A stretch of DNA of 18,118 nucleotides from an uncultured Chromatiaceae bacterium (GTDB taxonomy: Bacteria > Pseudomonadota > Gammaproteobacteria > Enterobacterales > Alteromonadaceae): assembly GCA_946482615.1 (NCBI GenBank), contig CAMLSF010000070.1:1-18118 (forward strand). The letters are read 5' to 3'. Below the pieces are notes generated by a model that did not search any database, was not told the origin of the DNA, and worked only from the letters and a program-made list of their open reading frames with translations. The position numbers and the translations under genes were made by a program. Shown piece after piece: positions 1 to 6,717 of this stretch; positions within the stretch are counted from its first letter, which is position 1, and each line of letters starts with the position of its first letter.

Positions 1-60
1 GGGGTGCGTGACAGAACCAGGGCTGTATTGTTGGCTCTGGAGCTGGGATTGATCCATTAA
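1..60 (+). CDS. LuxR/NarL-type response regulator, C-terminal end only (5' truncated by window)
   Basis: The frame starting at base 1 reads into a TAA at 58-60, and its 19 residues end in RTRAVLLALELGLIH. This resembles the last helix of the LuxR-type helix-turn-helix of NarL/FixJ-family response regulators, where RTQA-LLAL--GLI endings are common. The receiver domain and the rest of the HTH lie outside the window. It sits 61 bases upstream of a large sensor kinase on the same strand, so the two are probably a cognate regulator and kinase. The call rests on a short tail and is an inference from resemblance. Confidence 0.6.
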   Translation, partial: GVRDRTRAVLLALELGLIH

Positions 61-70
61 ATTATCCCTT

Positions 71-110
71 GTGCAGGTTAAATTAGTTAAGTAACTGATT
101 TAAGGTGCAG
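71..110. repeat. Inverted repeat flanked by GTGCAG direct repeats, between regulator and kinase
   Basis: TTAAATTAGTTA (78-89) and TAACTGATTTAA (92-103) form a 12-base inverted repeat with one mismatch and a 2-base centre. The hexamer GTGCAG lies on both sides (71-76 and 105-110). The stem is AT-rich with no T-tract, so it looks more like a protein-binding dyad than a terminator. It may be an operator for the kinase gene. Function is not shown by the sequence. Confidence 0.4.
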
Positions 111-121
111 TAATACTCTAT

Positions 122-3100
122 ATGGCCGCTATACTGGGATGGTTAACAAGGTTGGACCCGGAGTTTTTTGCCCTTATGAGGTTAGAGCACCCGTCACGCA
201 AAGGAATGTCCCTGCGGCTTTTTTTCACAGTACCTGTGTTACTGCTTTTTGTATTCACTGCGGGTCTGGTTGCAGTGATTTCATATGTCAATGGACAGCA
301 AGCCGCTTTGCATTATGGTCAGAGACTGGCGGATCAAATCAGCCTGCGCATCAACTCTCATCTGCACTACCTGCTGAACATACCCAAAACTGTGCTGGAA
401 TCGACTTTGCAATCCATAGACAGTGGCATACTGGATCTGAAATCAGAGCATGATTTAACACGGTATCTGACAGTGCAAATTCGTCATGCTCCTTATTTAA
501 CTTATGCATCAGTAGGATTTGCAGATGGTCGTTATTTGGGGATCAACCGGGATATTGCTGATGGTCAGTTAACTTTAATAAGTTCAATGCAGCAGAACTT
601 AGTCAGAGTCAGGTATGCAATACAGAACTCAGGTTTGCCTGGCGCCGCTTTGGAGCAAGGTATTCCATACGATGTCAGAACCCGCAGTTGGTTTCAGCAT
701 GCAGTACAGCAAGGAAAAACCAGCTGGTACCCTATTTATAAGTACCAGTCTTACGATGGTCTTGGTGTTGGACTGGCCGCCCCGACTTATGACAGTAGTG
801 GCCAGTTGCAGGCTGTTGTTGCTGCGGATATCAGCTTACGGCATCTGGAATTGTATTTGCAGGCCCAGTCTGTGGAAGGCGACGGCCTTATTTTTATCAC
901 TGATCCACAAGAGCACCTGATTGCCTCTTCCGTTAGAGCTGCGTTGGTAGCTGAAAAAGGCTTGATGGGTTCTCTGGTGAAAGCCAGCCAAAGCGAAAAC
1001 TTGTTGTTGCAAAGAGCGGCTTTGATTTTGCGTCAACAGCAGGACTCAGCAGGGCAATCAGAGTTTGAGCTGGATGATCAGCATTACCTGCTGAATTTCA
1101 ACGAGTTTAATGACCCTCAAGGGTTAAAACTTCGTATCGCTGTAGTCTTACCTCAGCAGCAACTGATGGGGTTTGTGGATGAAAGTTCGTTGCAGGCGCT
1201 CTGGTTGATTTTGTTAGCTGTTTTGGGAGGCGCTGTCTTAATTTTTATCTTAAGTCGTAAGCTGGTGCAGCCCATTGAAGCCTTACACCGCAGCGCTGAT
1301 CAGTTAGCCAGCGGCGACAAAAGCCAGGCTCAGCTTCGTCAGACCCCTGTTTTTGAACTGAACGGTCTGATCCATTCCTTTGACTTGATGGCCGACAAAC
1401 TCAGTGATGCATTTGCACAATTAGAAAAGAAAGTGGAGCAGGGGACTGCCTCACTGGACAGGTTGTCCCTGGTGGTGAGCAGAACCAGCAATGGAGTCAT
1501 AGTGACAGACTCCCAGGGCTGTATCGAGTGGGTCAATCCGGCTTTTGAACGCTTATCGGGTTGTACTGCGGCTTATCTGAATGGCAAAGCCATTACCCAG
1601 GTGTTGGCGGGCCAGAAAATGGATGCCCCTGTGCTACAACGGATCCATCAGGCTTTTGGCATTGGAGCTGGTTTTTCCGAAGAGGTGTTATGTTTTAATG
1701 CTGAAGGTCAGGCCTGCTGGTTGAGTCTGGAATGTGATGCTGTGTTCAGTGAGCACAGTCAATTGACGGGATTTGTGGTGATTTGTCTGGACATCAGTAG
1801 CAGGAAAAGAGCGGAATCGGAAGAAAAAGACAGTCAGAACAGAACCTCACGTCAACGTAGTACTTTGACTCAACTAGTTATGGATGATGCGGTTGCAAAT
1901 GGTGATAGCCTGGCTTTTGCAAAAAATCTGGTTCGCGCTACATCTGCTGCCATCCTTTGCAACAGGGTCAGTGTCTGGATGTTGTCTGAGCAAGGAGACG
2001 AAATGTTTTGCCTGGCCTTGCACCAACATGACGGAGAACAACACTTAGGGCAACTGATACTAAGACAAACCGACTATCCGGAATATTTTGCTGCTGTGGC
2101 CTCTCGCGGCTGGATTTGCGCTAATGATGCGATCAATGATCCGGCGACCCGTGAATTCGCCGAATTCTATCTTAAACCCCTGGGGATCAGCTCTATGCTG
2201 GATGCCGGTATTATTATTGCCGGCAAAGTGGTAGGTGTCTTGTGTCTGGAGCACATAGGACCGAAAAGGCAATGGCATTCTGATGAGGAAGCCTTTGCCA
2301 GCGCTATTGCAGCTGTGATGGCGCAAACTTTGTCTGTGTCACAACGCAAAGATGCGGAGCAAATCAGCAAGGAGTACGCACAGCACACACAAACCATTTT
2401 AAATAATGTGGTCGATGGCATTATTACTATTGATGAAAATGGTCGTATTGCCAGTATGAATCCGGCCGCTCAGGCGCTGTTCCGCTGCAAGGCTGAAGAT
2501 TTTCTTGGGCGTTATGCAACAAATTTACTGCCGCCTGTTCTGCGGCAACATCAGGAGTCCCAACAAGCTTATGTCCCCACGCCCGGTGTTAAACCTTTGT
2601 TGGGATGCAACCGTGAGCTGGATGGACTAAGGGCGGATGGCAGCATTTTTGCGATGGAAATGGCTCTCTCAGTGGTTCGCAGGCAAGGGCGTCTGATTTA
2701 CATCTGTACAGTACGGGATATCAGTGATCGAAAACGTATAGAGCGACTGAAAAATGAATTTGTTTCTACCGTCAGTCATGAGCTGCGCACCCCTTTAACT
2801 TCAATTACCGGCGCTTTGGGCTTATTGCATGGGGGAGTGATGGGCGATATGCCGGAAAAGGTCAGTAGTCTGGTCGGGATTGCCTATAAAAACTGCCAAC
2901 GCTTAACTTTACTGATCAATGATTTACTGGATATTGAGAAAATAGCCGCAGGCAAAATGCAGTTTGATTTAAAAACTGAACTGGTGTTGCCTTTGATCCA
3001 GCAAGCATTGGATGCCAATAAAGTGATGGCGCAGGAGCGGCATATTCAATTGAGTATTCAAACTACAATCACTGATGCCTGTATCAAGGTAGATGCCAAA

Positions 3101-3433
3101 CGATTGATCCAGGTGCTGTCTAACTTCCTGAGCAACGCAATTAAGTTTTCCCCTGCTGCCGCAACAGTGCGGGTTGACCTGAGCCTGAACGAAAAATTGG
3201 TGTGCATCGCGGTGTCAGATCAAGGGCCTGGTATACCTGAAAAATTCCGTGATCGTATTTTTCAGCGTTTTTCACAAGCTGATGCTTCAGATACCAGACA
3301 AACAGGTGGCACTGGTCTTGGTCTGGCGATCTCAAAAGAGTTAGTTCAGGGCATGAATGGTTCCATTGGTTTTGAATCTGTGGAAGGGCAAGGCGCCACT
3401 TTTTATTGTTGTTTTGCATTGGTGCAGGACTGA
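122..3433 (+). CDS. Membrane sensor histidine kinase (dCache-HAMP-PAS-GAF-PAS-HisKA-HATPase)
   Basis: This is a two-component sensor kinase of 1103 residues in the inner membrane. A first membrane helix (about 33-55) is followed by a periplasmic dCache-like domain (about 60-350, with the typical RTRSWFQHA and VVAADISL segments). A second helix (about 357-378) and a HAMP linker come next. Then there are a PAS domain (about 450-565), a GAF-like domain (about 585-745), a second PAS (about 755-875) and the HisKA domain with phospho-acceptor His886 in SHELRTPL. The ATPase has N-box Asn1001/Asn1005, the DQGPG G1 box at 1033-1037 and the GGTGLGL G2 box at 1062-1068. There is no receiver or Hpt domain, so it is not a hybrid kinase. 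Its partner is probably the LuxR-type regulator ending at base 60. No clear ribosome binding site precedes 122; internal ATGs at 176 and 206 are alternative starts that keep the first membrane helix. The ligand is unknown. Confidence 0.93.
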   Translation: MAAILGWLTRLDPEFFALMRLEHPSRKGMSLRLFFTVPVLLLFVFTAGLVAVISYVNGQQAALHYGQRLADQISLRINSHLHYLLNIPKTVLESTLQSIDSGILDLKSEHDLTRYLTVQIRHAPYLTYASVGFADGRYLGINRDIADGQLTLISSMQQNLVRVRYAIQNSGLPGAALEQGIPYDVRTRSWFQHAVQQGKTSWYPIYKYQSYDGLGVGLAAPTYDSSGQLQAVVAADISLRHLELYLQAQSVEGDGLIFITDPQEHLIASSVRAALVAEKGLMGSLVKASQSENLLLQRAALILRQQQDSAGQSEFELDDQHYLLNFNEFNDPQGLKLRIAVVLPQQQLMGFVDESSLQALWLILLAVLGGAVLIFILSRKLVQPIEALHRSADQLASGDKSQAQLRQTPVFELNGLIHSFDLMADKLSDAFAQLEKKVEQGTASLDRLSLVVSRTSNGVIVTDSQGCIEWVNPAFERLSGCTAAYLNGKAITQVLAGQKMDAPVLQRIHQAFGIGAGFSEEVLCFNAEGQACWLSLECDAVFSEHSQLTGFVVICLDISSRKRAESEEKDSQNRTSRQRSTLTQLVMDDAVANGDSLAFAKNLVRATSAAILCNRVSVWMLSEQGDEMFCLALHQHDGEQHLGQLILRQTDYPEYFAAVASRGWICANDAINDPATREFAEFYLKPLGISSMLDAGIIIAGKVVGVLCLEHIGPKRQWHSDEEAFASAIAAVMAQTLSVSQRKDAEQISKEYAQHTQTILNNVVDGIITIDENGRIASMNPAAQALFRCKAEDFLGRYATNLLPPVLRQHQESQQAYVPTPGVKPLLGCNRELDGLRADGSIFAMEMALSVVRRQGRLIYICTVRDISDRKRIERLKNEFVSTVSHELRTPLTSITGALGLLHGGVMGDMPEKVSSLVGIAYKNCQRLTLLINDLLDIEKIAAGKMQFDLKTELVLPLIQQALDANKVMAQERHIQLSIQTTITDACIKVDAKRLIQVLSNFLSNAIKFSPAAATVRVDLSLNEKLVCIAVSDQGPGIPEKFRDRIFQRFSQADASDTRQTGGTGLGLAISKELVQGMNGSIGFESVEGQGATFYCCFALVQD

Positions 3434-3489
3434 GCCAGAGCCTTAGTATTCGCGTATAGAAGTTCTGTATCATTGAAGGAGCTTCTGTT

Positions 3490-4062
3490 ATGCGTTTTAT
3501 TGCTTTGTTTATCCCTTTGTTGCTGTGGGGCTGCAGCCATCAGGTGCAGGATTATCAACAACAAACCCCGATTTTTCATTTACCTGATTATTTCAGTGGC
3601 TCACTCAATGCCTACGGTGTAGTAAAAAACTGGCAAGGTAAACAAAGTGTGCGCTTTGAAGCCCAGCTCTGCGGTCAGTGGCAAGGCAATAAAGGGACTT
3701 TATTTGAGCTATTTCATTTCAGCGATGGCAGGGTAGAGCAGCGCATTTGGCAATTGGCTCTGGATAAAGAAGGCAAGGTCACAGGTTCGGCGGCAGATGT
3801 CACGGGCCTGGCAACAGGTCAGCAAGCCGGAAATAGCTTGTATTGGGAATATGTGTTGCAAATCCCGGATGGGGATGGCGTGATAGAGGTTAAAGTGGAA
3901 GACTGGCTGTATCTGGTGACGCCAACACAGCTGATAAATCAGTCGACTTTGTATAAGTTTGGTTTGCCAGTGGGCGAAATTATTTTATCTATCCAGCAGC
4001 AGGACAAAAAAGCCAACTGCTCTGCTCTGGAACAACAACTGGCTCAGCTCAGAGCAGGTTAA
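3490..4062 (+). CDS. DUF3833 family lipoprotein
   Basis: This is a 190-residue predicted lipoprotein. The N-terminus is a short hydrophobic signal ending in LLWGC, so Cys15 is the likely lipidated residue after signal peptidase II cleavage. The body has the marks of the DUF3833 family: YFSGSLNAYGVV near the mature start, FHFSDGRVEQRIW, the DVTGLATGQQAGNSLYWEY stretch, and DWLYL followed by KFGLPVGEI near the end. The family has no established biochemical function. AAGGAG at 3476-3481, eight bases before the ATG, fixes the start. It follows the kinase by 56 bases on the same strand, but no functional link is visible. Its stop codon overlaps that of the convergent DUF2721 gene. Confidence 0.85.
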   Translation: MRFIALFIPLLLWGCSHQVQDYQQQTPIFHLPDYFSGSLNAYGVVKNWQGKQSVRFEAQLCGQWQGNKGTLFELFHFSDGRVEQRIWQLALDKEGKVTGSAADVTGLATGQQAGNSLYWEYVLQIPDGDGVIEVKVEDWLYLVTPTQLINQSTLYKFGLPVGEIILSIQQQDKKANCSALEQQLAQLRAG

Positions 4063-4071
4063 ACCTGCTCT
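4051..4071. terminator. Perfect dyad spanning two overlapping convergent stop codons
   Basis: AGAGCAGGTT (4051-4060) and AACCTGCTCT (4062-4071) are perfect reverse complements separated by one base. The centre TTAA contains the stop codons of both convergent genes. The symmetry would allow a hairpin on either strand, so it may act as a bidirectional terminator. Neither side has a proper T-tract, so intrinsic termination is uncertain. Confidence 0.45.
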
Positions 4072-4457
4072 TGTTCCATACTTTCCAGCTCTATTTTTAT
4101 CGCGTTGCAGGAAATCTGAATTTCATACAAAGACACCAGCAAACTCAACATTAAACTGGCCAGGCTGGCACCAAAAGCGATTTGGCCAGCCATAGCCAAT
4201 TGCATAAACAGAAAAAACATCGACAAGGTACAAAGTACAAAGCTGATCACGCCCCAACGTTGCATAGAACGGATTAAAAACATGCGTTGCCGCAAATTCT
4301 CAATCTGACGTTTGGCCATATCCCTGACTTGCCCGCCTTCGCGGGTATTCAGTTGACGGATCAACTGAGCCAGTACTAAAAACCTGTTGGTATAGGCCAG
4401 TAACAGCAAAGAAATAGCCGGAAATAACAATGCAGGGGTGGTCATGGTCATCAACAT
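4059..4457 (-). CDS. DUF2721 family membrane protein
   Basis: The product is a small inner-membrane protein of 132 residues. The N-terminal segment PALLFPAISLLLLAYTNRFL is characteristic of DUF2721 proteins and probably forms the first membrane helix. A basic cytoplasmic stretch follows (about 35-60), then two hydrophobic helices (about 66-90 and 92-115) and an acidic C-terminus. No function is established for the family. An AGGTGA motif lies just upstream of the first ATG. Three ATGs occur within the first five codons (4457, 4451, 4445), so the exact start may be up to four codons further in. It is divergent from the YjaG gene and convergent with the DUF3833 gene, whose stop it overlaps. Confidence 0.82.
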   Translation of the reverse strand: MLMTMTTPALLFPAISLLLLAYTNRFLVLAQLIRQLNTREGGQVRDMAKRQIENLRQRMFLIRSMQRWGVISFVLCTLSMFFLFMQLAMAGQIAFGASLASLMLSLLVSLYEIQISCNAIKIELESMEQEQV

Positions 4458-4556
4458 AAAGTCACCTGTATTTGCAAGAGAGAAAGACGGACTAAGTTTC
4501 TGATCATATTCGCATTAGTGGTATGCCGATAGTACACTGAATAAAAATAACGGTGT

Positions 4557-4584
4557 TTGCTGTCCGCTTGTGCTTGTGTATGAT
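4557..4584 (+). promoter_or_regulatory. Candidate sigma70 promoter for the yjaG-like gene
   Basis: TTGCTG (4557-4562) and TATGAT (4579-4584) are separated by 16 bases and lie about 37 bases before the ATG at 4621. This is a motif match only, in the 163-base divergent gap shared with the DUF2721 gene. Confidence 0.35.
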
Positions 4585-4620
4585 GCGCAGCCACAGCTGC
4601 CAGACCAGAATGGATAAAAG

Positions 4621-5253
4621 ATGAAACAAAAAGCAAATAACTTCCAGAATATGCGTGAACTGGGCTTTTATCAGCAAGCCGCTATAGCAGCAACTCTGTT
4701 GGAGCGTATGCTGCCCAATTATCAACTGTTCAGTGAAGTCACAGGTTTTGGCGATGCAAAATTATGCCGCGATATTCTGAATCTGGTGTGGGAGTGGTTG
4801 TTTGTCAAAAAAGTGAAGATTAACTTTGAGCGTTTATGCAATGAGTTAGAACTGGCTACTCCGGATCAAAGTCAGTTTGATATGTTTGGCGTCTATCCGG
4901 CTATTGATACAGCCACTGCTTTGGATTCAATGTTAAACGGCATTTTGTCACAGGACGCGAGTGAGTTTGTGAATGTGGCCAAAATTTCTCAGGCTTCAGT
5001 GGCCCGCTTAATTGAGTATCAGGCGGAAGACATCGACATTACTACGGAAGCTGAACTGAAAAAGTGGGTACGGGATCATGAGCTGATGGAATATGAGATG
5101 GATTGCCTGTCAGAATTGATTGAGCTGGTGACCCCATTAACTGATGGTTTCCAACGTGAGCAAGTGCAAATGCTGAAGGCTTGGGTGCGTGAACAAGGAT
5201 TAAGCAATCTGGGCATGGAGCTTGTTCCTGAAACCCAAAATTCAGACGGCTAA
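4621..5253 (+). CDS. yjaG: YjaG family protein (DUF416)
   Basis: The 210-residue product resembles E. coli YjaG along its length. The N-terminal part has LLERMLPNYQLFSEVTGFGD followed by a tryptophan-rich helix (LNLVWEWLFVKKVKINFE). FDMFGVYPAIDTATAL follows in the middle, and the C-terminus carries the SNLGMEL element. It is soluble, mostly helical and acidic, with no signal peptide. Biochemical function of the family is not established. The start is the first ATG and aligns with the family start, but the ribosome binding site is weak. The gene appears monocistronic, with a terminator-like hairpin around its stop codon. Confidence 0.85.
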   Translation: MKQKANNFQNMRELGFYQQAAIAATLLERMLPNYQLFSEVTGFGDAKLCRDILNLVWEWLFVKKVKINFERLCNELELATPDQSQFDMFGVYPAIDTATALDSMLNGILSQDASEFVNVAKISQASVARLIEYQAEDIDITTEAELKKWVRDHELMEYEMDCLSELIELVTPLTDGFQREQVQMLKAWVREQGLSNLGMELVPETQNSDG

Positions 5254-5270
5254 AAGTCTTGCTGTCTGAA
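5241..5270 (+). terminator. Terminator-like hairpin around the yjaG stop
   Basis: TTCAGACGGC (5241-5250) pairs with GCTGTCTGAA (5261-5270) over ten positions including one G-U pair. The 10-base loop contains the TAA stop. The downstream stretch is AT-rich (TAAATAGTTCTTTTA) but is not a clean T-tract, so strength is uncertain. Confidence 0.5.
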
Positions 5271-5327
5271 TAAATAGTTCTTTTAGAGTCAATACTTTAA
5301 CTTTGTTAAAAACCGTAAAAATTCTTC

Positions 5328-5356
5328 TTGCATAAAAACAACTCACTGCTTAAAAT
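5328..5356 (+). promoter_or_regulatory. Sigma70-like promoter of the riboswitch leader
   Basis: TTGCAT (5328-5333) and TAAAAT (5351-5356) are spaced by exactly 17 bases. This would start transcription near 5362-5365, immediately before the first paired strand of the GEMM riboswitch, so the position agrees with the RNA feature. Confidence 0.6.
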
Positions 5357-5365
5357 GCGCGCGCT

Positions 5366-5442
5366 CGAAAGGCAAGTCTCCCGAAAGGGAGTACACGCAA
5401 AGCTTCAGATCTAAGGGGAAACCTATGATGGCTGGGCTGCCG
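5366..5442 (+). ncRNA. Cyclic di-GMP-I riboswitch aptamer (GEMM-I)
   Basis: The sequence fits the GEMM-I fold. An outer pairing GGCA (5371-5374) with TGCC (5438-5441) encloses two stems. The first, P1a, is CTCCC/GGGAG (5378-5391) capped by a GAAA tetraloop (5383-5386). It is followed by the conserved ACGCAAAGC joining segment (5395-5403). The second, P1b, contains TCTAAG (5410-5415) opposite TATGA (5424-5428), a variant of the 11-base tetraloop receptor in which a C-G pair is replaced by U-A. The GGCTGGGCTGCCG segment (5430-5442) matches the family's 3' strand. By family knowledge it senses c-di-GMP. It lies directly after a promoter and controls a long leader of the DUF3718 gene at 5617. Confidence 0.87.
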
Positions 5443-5613
5443 TAATCTGATGATTACGTAGGACGCATCTACGCCAGTTCGCTGGTATCAAAGCTCCTCC
5501 TTTCGTGTTCGCTGATAAATAACACGACCTAAGTTGTTATTGAAGTTTCAGCCTGTTTATTTACAGACCAATCAGCCTGATCTGCGGATCAGTGTTAGCC
5601 AACACCGGAGCTT
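5442..5613 (+). promoter_or_regulatory. Structured leader / candidate expression platform of the GEMM riboswitch
   Basis: Downstream of the aptamer is a run of hairpins: GTAATC/GATTAC (5442-5457), GTAG/CTAC (5458-5472), CCAG-TTCG-CTGG (5474-5485), CGTGTT/AACACG (5504-5526), CTGATC/GATCAG (5577-5592) and GTGTT/AACAC (5592-5605). AAGCTCC (5491-5497) is perfectly complementary to GGAGCTT (5607-5613), which includes the Shine-Dalgarno sequence. Next to it, CCTTTCG (5499-5505) is complementary to CGAAAGG, which occurs twice in the aptamer (5366-5372 and 5382-5388). No T-tract terminator is visible, so control of translation initiation is the likelier mode. Whether c-di-GMP turns the gene on or off cannot be read from this. 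Confidence 0.55.
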
Positions 5614-5616
5614 GTT

Positions 5617-5985
5617 ATGAAATTTAAATTTGTTGCTTTAGTCGCCATCGCTGCTGTTCAATTTGTTGCACCAACAGCTTCTGCAAACGATCAGATGGTT
5701 CAGTCTATCTGTGCATATGTGGCTGATAACAACAAAAACGACCTGCGCAAAGCTTTGTCTGATAACCGCATGCGTTTAAAGAATGTATATGACGGTATTA
5801 CATGCAATGGTTTACCTTTAGTTCGCCATGCGATCAAACACAACGCCGCTGACACAGCTGAGTTCATCATCAAGCAGTTACCAGGCAGCCAGGTTGCTAA
5901 GTCAGGTGACATTGAGTGGGCAACCAGCAATGGTTTTGCTGCTTCTCCAATTCTGGAAGCCATCAAAGCCCGTAGCGCAAGCTAA
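5617..5985 (+). CDS. Small secreted DUF3718-like protein under riboswitch control
   Basis: The product is a 122-residue exported protein. A signal peptide (about 1-23, cleavage after ASA) precedes a roughly 99-residue mature domain. The segment from DQMVQSICAYVADNN to ITCNGLPLVRHA, with cysteines 32 and 63, resembles the DUF3718 family of small periplasmic or secreted proteins. The two cysteines could form a disulfide. Function is unknown. GGAG at 5607-5610 lies six bases before the ATG and supports the start. The gene is monocistronic, preceded by a GEMM-I leader and followed by a strong terminator, so its expression probably responds to c-di-GMP. A role at the surface or in the sessile/motile switch would be consistent but is not shown. 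The family assignment is from remembered pattern, not a search. Confidence 0.75.
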   Translation: MKFKFVALVAIAAVQFVAPTASANDQMVQSICAYVADNNKNDLRKALSDNRMRLKNVYDGITCNGLPLVRHAIKHNAADTAEFIIKQLPGSQVAKSGDIEWATSNGFAASPILEAIKARSAS

Positions 5986-6001
5986 TCGAATTTATATCTA
6001 G

Positions 6002-6025
6002 AAAAGGCGCCTGATGGCGCCTTTT
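6002..6025. terminator. Strong bidirectional intrinsic terminator
   Basis: AAAAGGCGCC (6002-6011), a TGAT loop and GGCGCCTTTT (6016-6025) form a GC-rich hairpin with an A-tract on one side and a T-tract on the other. It can terminate both the DUF3718 gene (plus) and rsmD (minus), which converge here. Confidence 0.9.
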
Positions 6026-6036
6026 TGTTTTCGGGT

Positions 6037-6633
6037 TTAAGGTTGTTGCCAGAGCCTGTAAGCCAGTTGCCCTGCCACTTTCTCTTTCAGTAACAGCCAG
6101 TCCGCAGGAAGCTGATCCAAAGCCAGTTCTTTTTCTGTTTCCAGATAAATCAGCGCCCCTGGTTTGAGCCAGCCTTGTTCAGCTAAGGCCTTACAGCATG
6201 GCAGCGCCATATTTTGCCGGAAAGGGGGATCAATAAAAACCAGATCAAACTGACGCTGTGCTGGTTTTTGTAACCACAATAAGGTGTCTGTCTGCAAAAC
6301 TTCGGCCTGCTCAGTGCCAAGACTTTTCAGATGTTGCTTCAGCAAAGTGGCGGCTTTGGCTTCTTTTTCCAGCAACAAGACAAAATCGGCATAACGTGAC
6401 AAAGCTTCTAACCCCAGACTACCGCTACCAGCAAAACAATCCAGTACTGTGCTGCCGGCCACATCCTGCATCAGCCAATTGAATAAAGTTTCTTTGACTC
6501 TGTCTGAGGTGGGTCTTAAACCTGCAGCATCCAGCACAGGTAAACGCCGGCCTTTCCATTTGCCACTGATCAGCCTGACAAAACCTGGTCCCTGATGTGC
6601 CACCACTGTGCTGCGGCCCTTTGCTGTTTTCAT
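6037..6633 (-). CDS. rsmD: 16S rRNA (guanine(966)-N(2))-methyltransferase RsmD
   Basis: RsmD methylates G966 of 16S rRNA with S-adenosylmethionine during small-subunit assembly. The 198-residue product, the usual family length, has the N-terminal RLISGKWKGRRLPV element (20-33) and GLRPTSDRVKETLFNWL (38-54). The SAM-binding motif I is LDCFAGSGSLGLEALSR (64-80) and the catalytic motif IV is DPPF (135-138). The C-terminal EKVAGQLAYRLWQ also matches the family. It is divergent from ftsY, as in E. coli, with an 84-base shared promoter region. Its 3' end faces the bidirectional terminator. Confidence 0.96.
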   Translation of the reverse strand: MKTAKGRSTVVAHQGPGFVRLISGKWKGRRLPVLDAAGLRPTSDRVKETLFNWLMQDVAGSTVLDCFAGSGSLGLEALSRYADFVLLLEKEAKAATLLKQHLKSLGTEQAEVLQTDTLLWLQKPAQRQFDLVFIDPPFRQNMALPCCKALAEQGWLKPGALIYLETEKELALDQLPADWLLLKEKVAGQLAYRLWQQP

Positions 6634-6642
6634 TGAGTATTT

Positions 6643-6679
6643 TTGTCCTGCATCTTAAAGATGGTACTATATGGGCCAA
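6643..6679. promoter_or_regulatory. Candidate overlapping divergent promoters rsmD/ftsY
   Basis: In the plus direction, TTGTCC (6643-6648) and TACTAT (6665-6670) are spaced by 16 bases and could serve ftsY. In the minus direction, TTGGCC (complement of 6674-6679) and TAAGAT (complement of 6652-6657) are spaced by 16 and could serve rsmD. A perfect CATCTT/AAGATG dyad (6651-6663) sits inside both spacers. These are motif matches only. Confidence 0.3.
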
Positions 6680-6717
6680 TTTTACCTTAGTTTTCGGATC
6701 TTCTGGCAGCGACCTTT

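Noticed and set aside
4451..4725. Small minus-strand frames across the DUF2721/yjaG divergent gap
   Set aside because: They overlap the yjaG start and the promoter region, have no ribosome binding site or family resemblance, and look like chance open frames.
5442..5457. Hairpin GTAATC/GATTAC after the GEMM aptamer as an intrinsic terminator
   Set aside because: It is AT-rich and not followed by a T-tract, so it is unlikely to terminate on its own.
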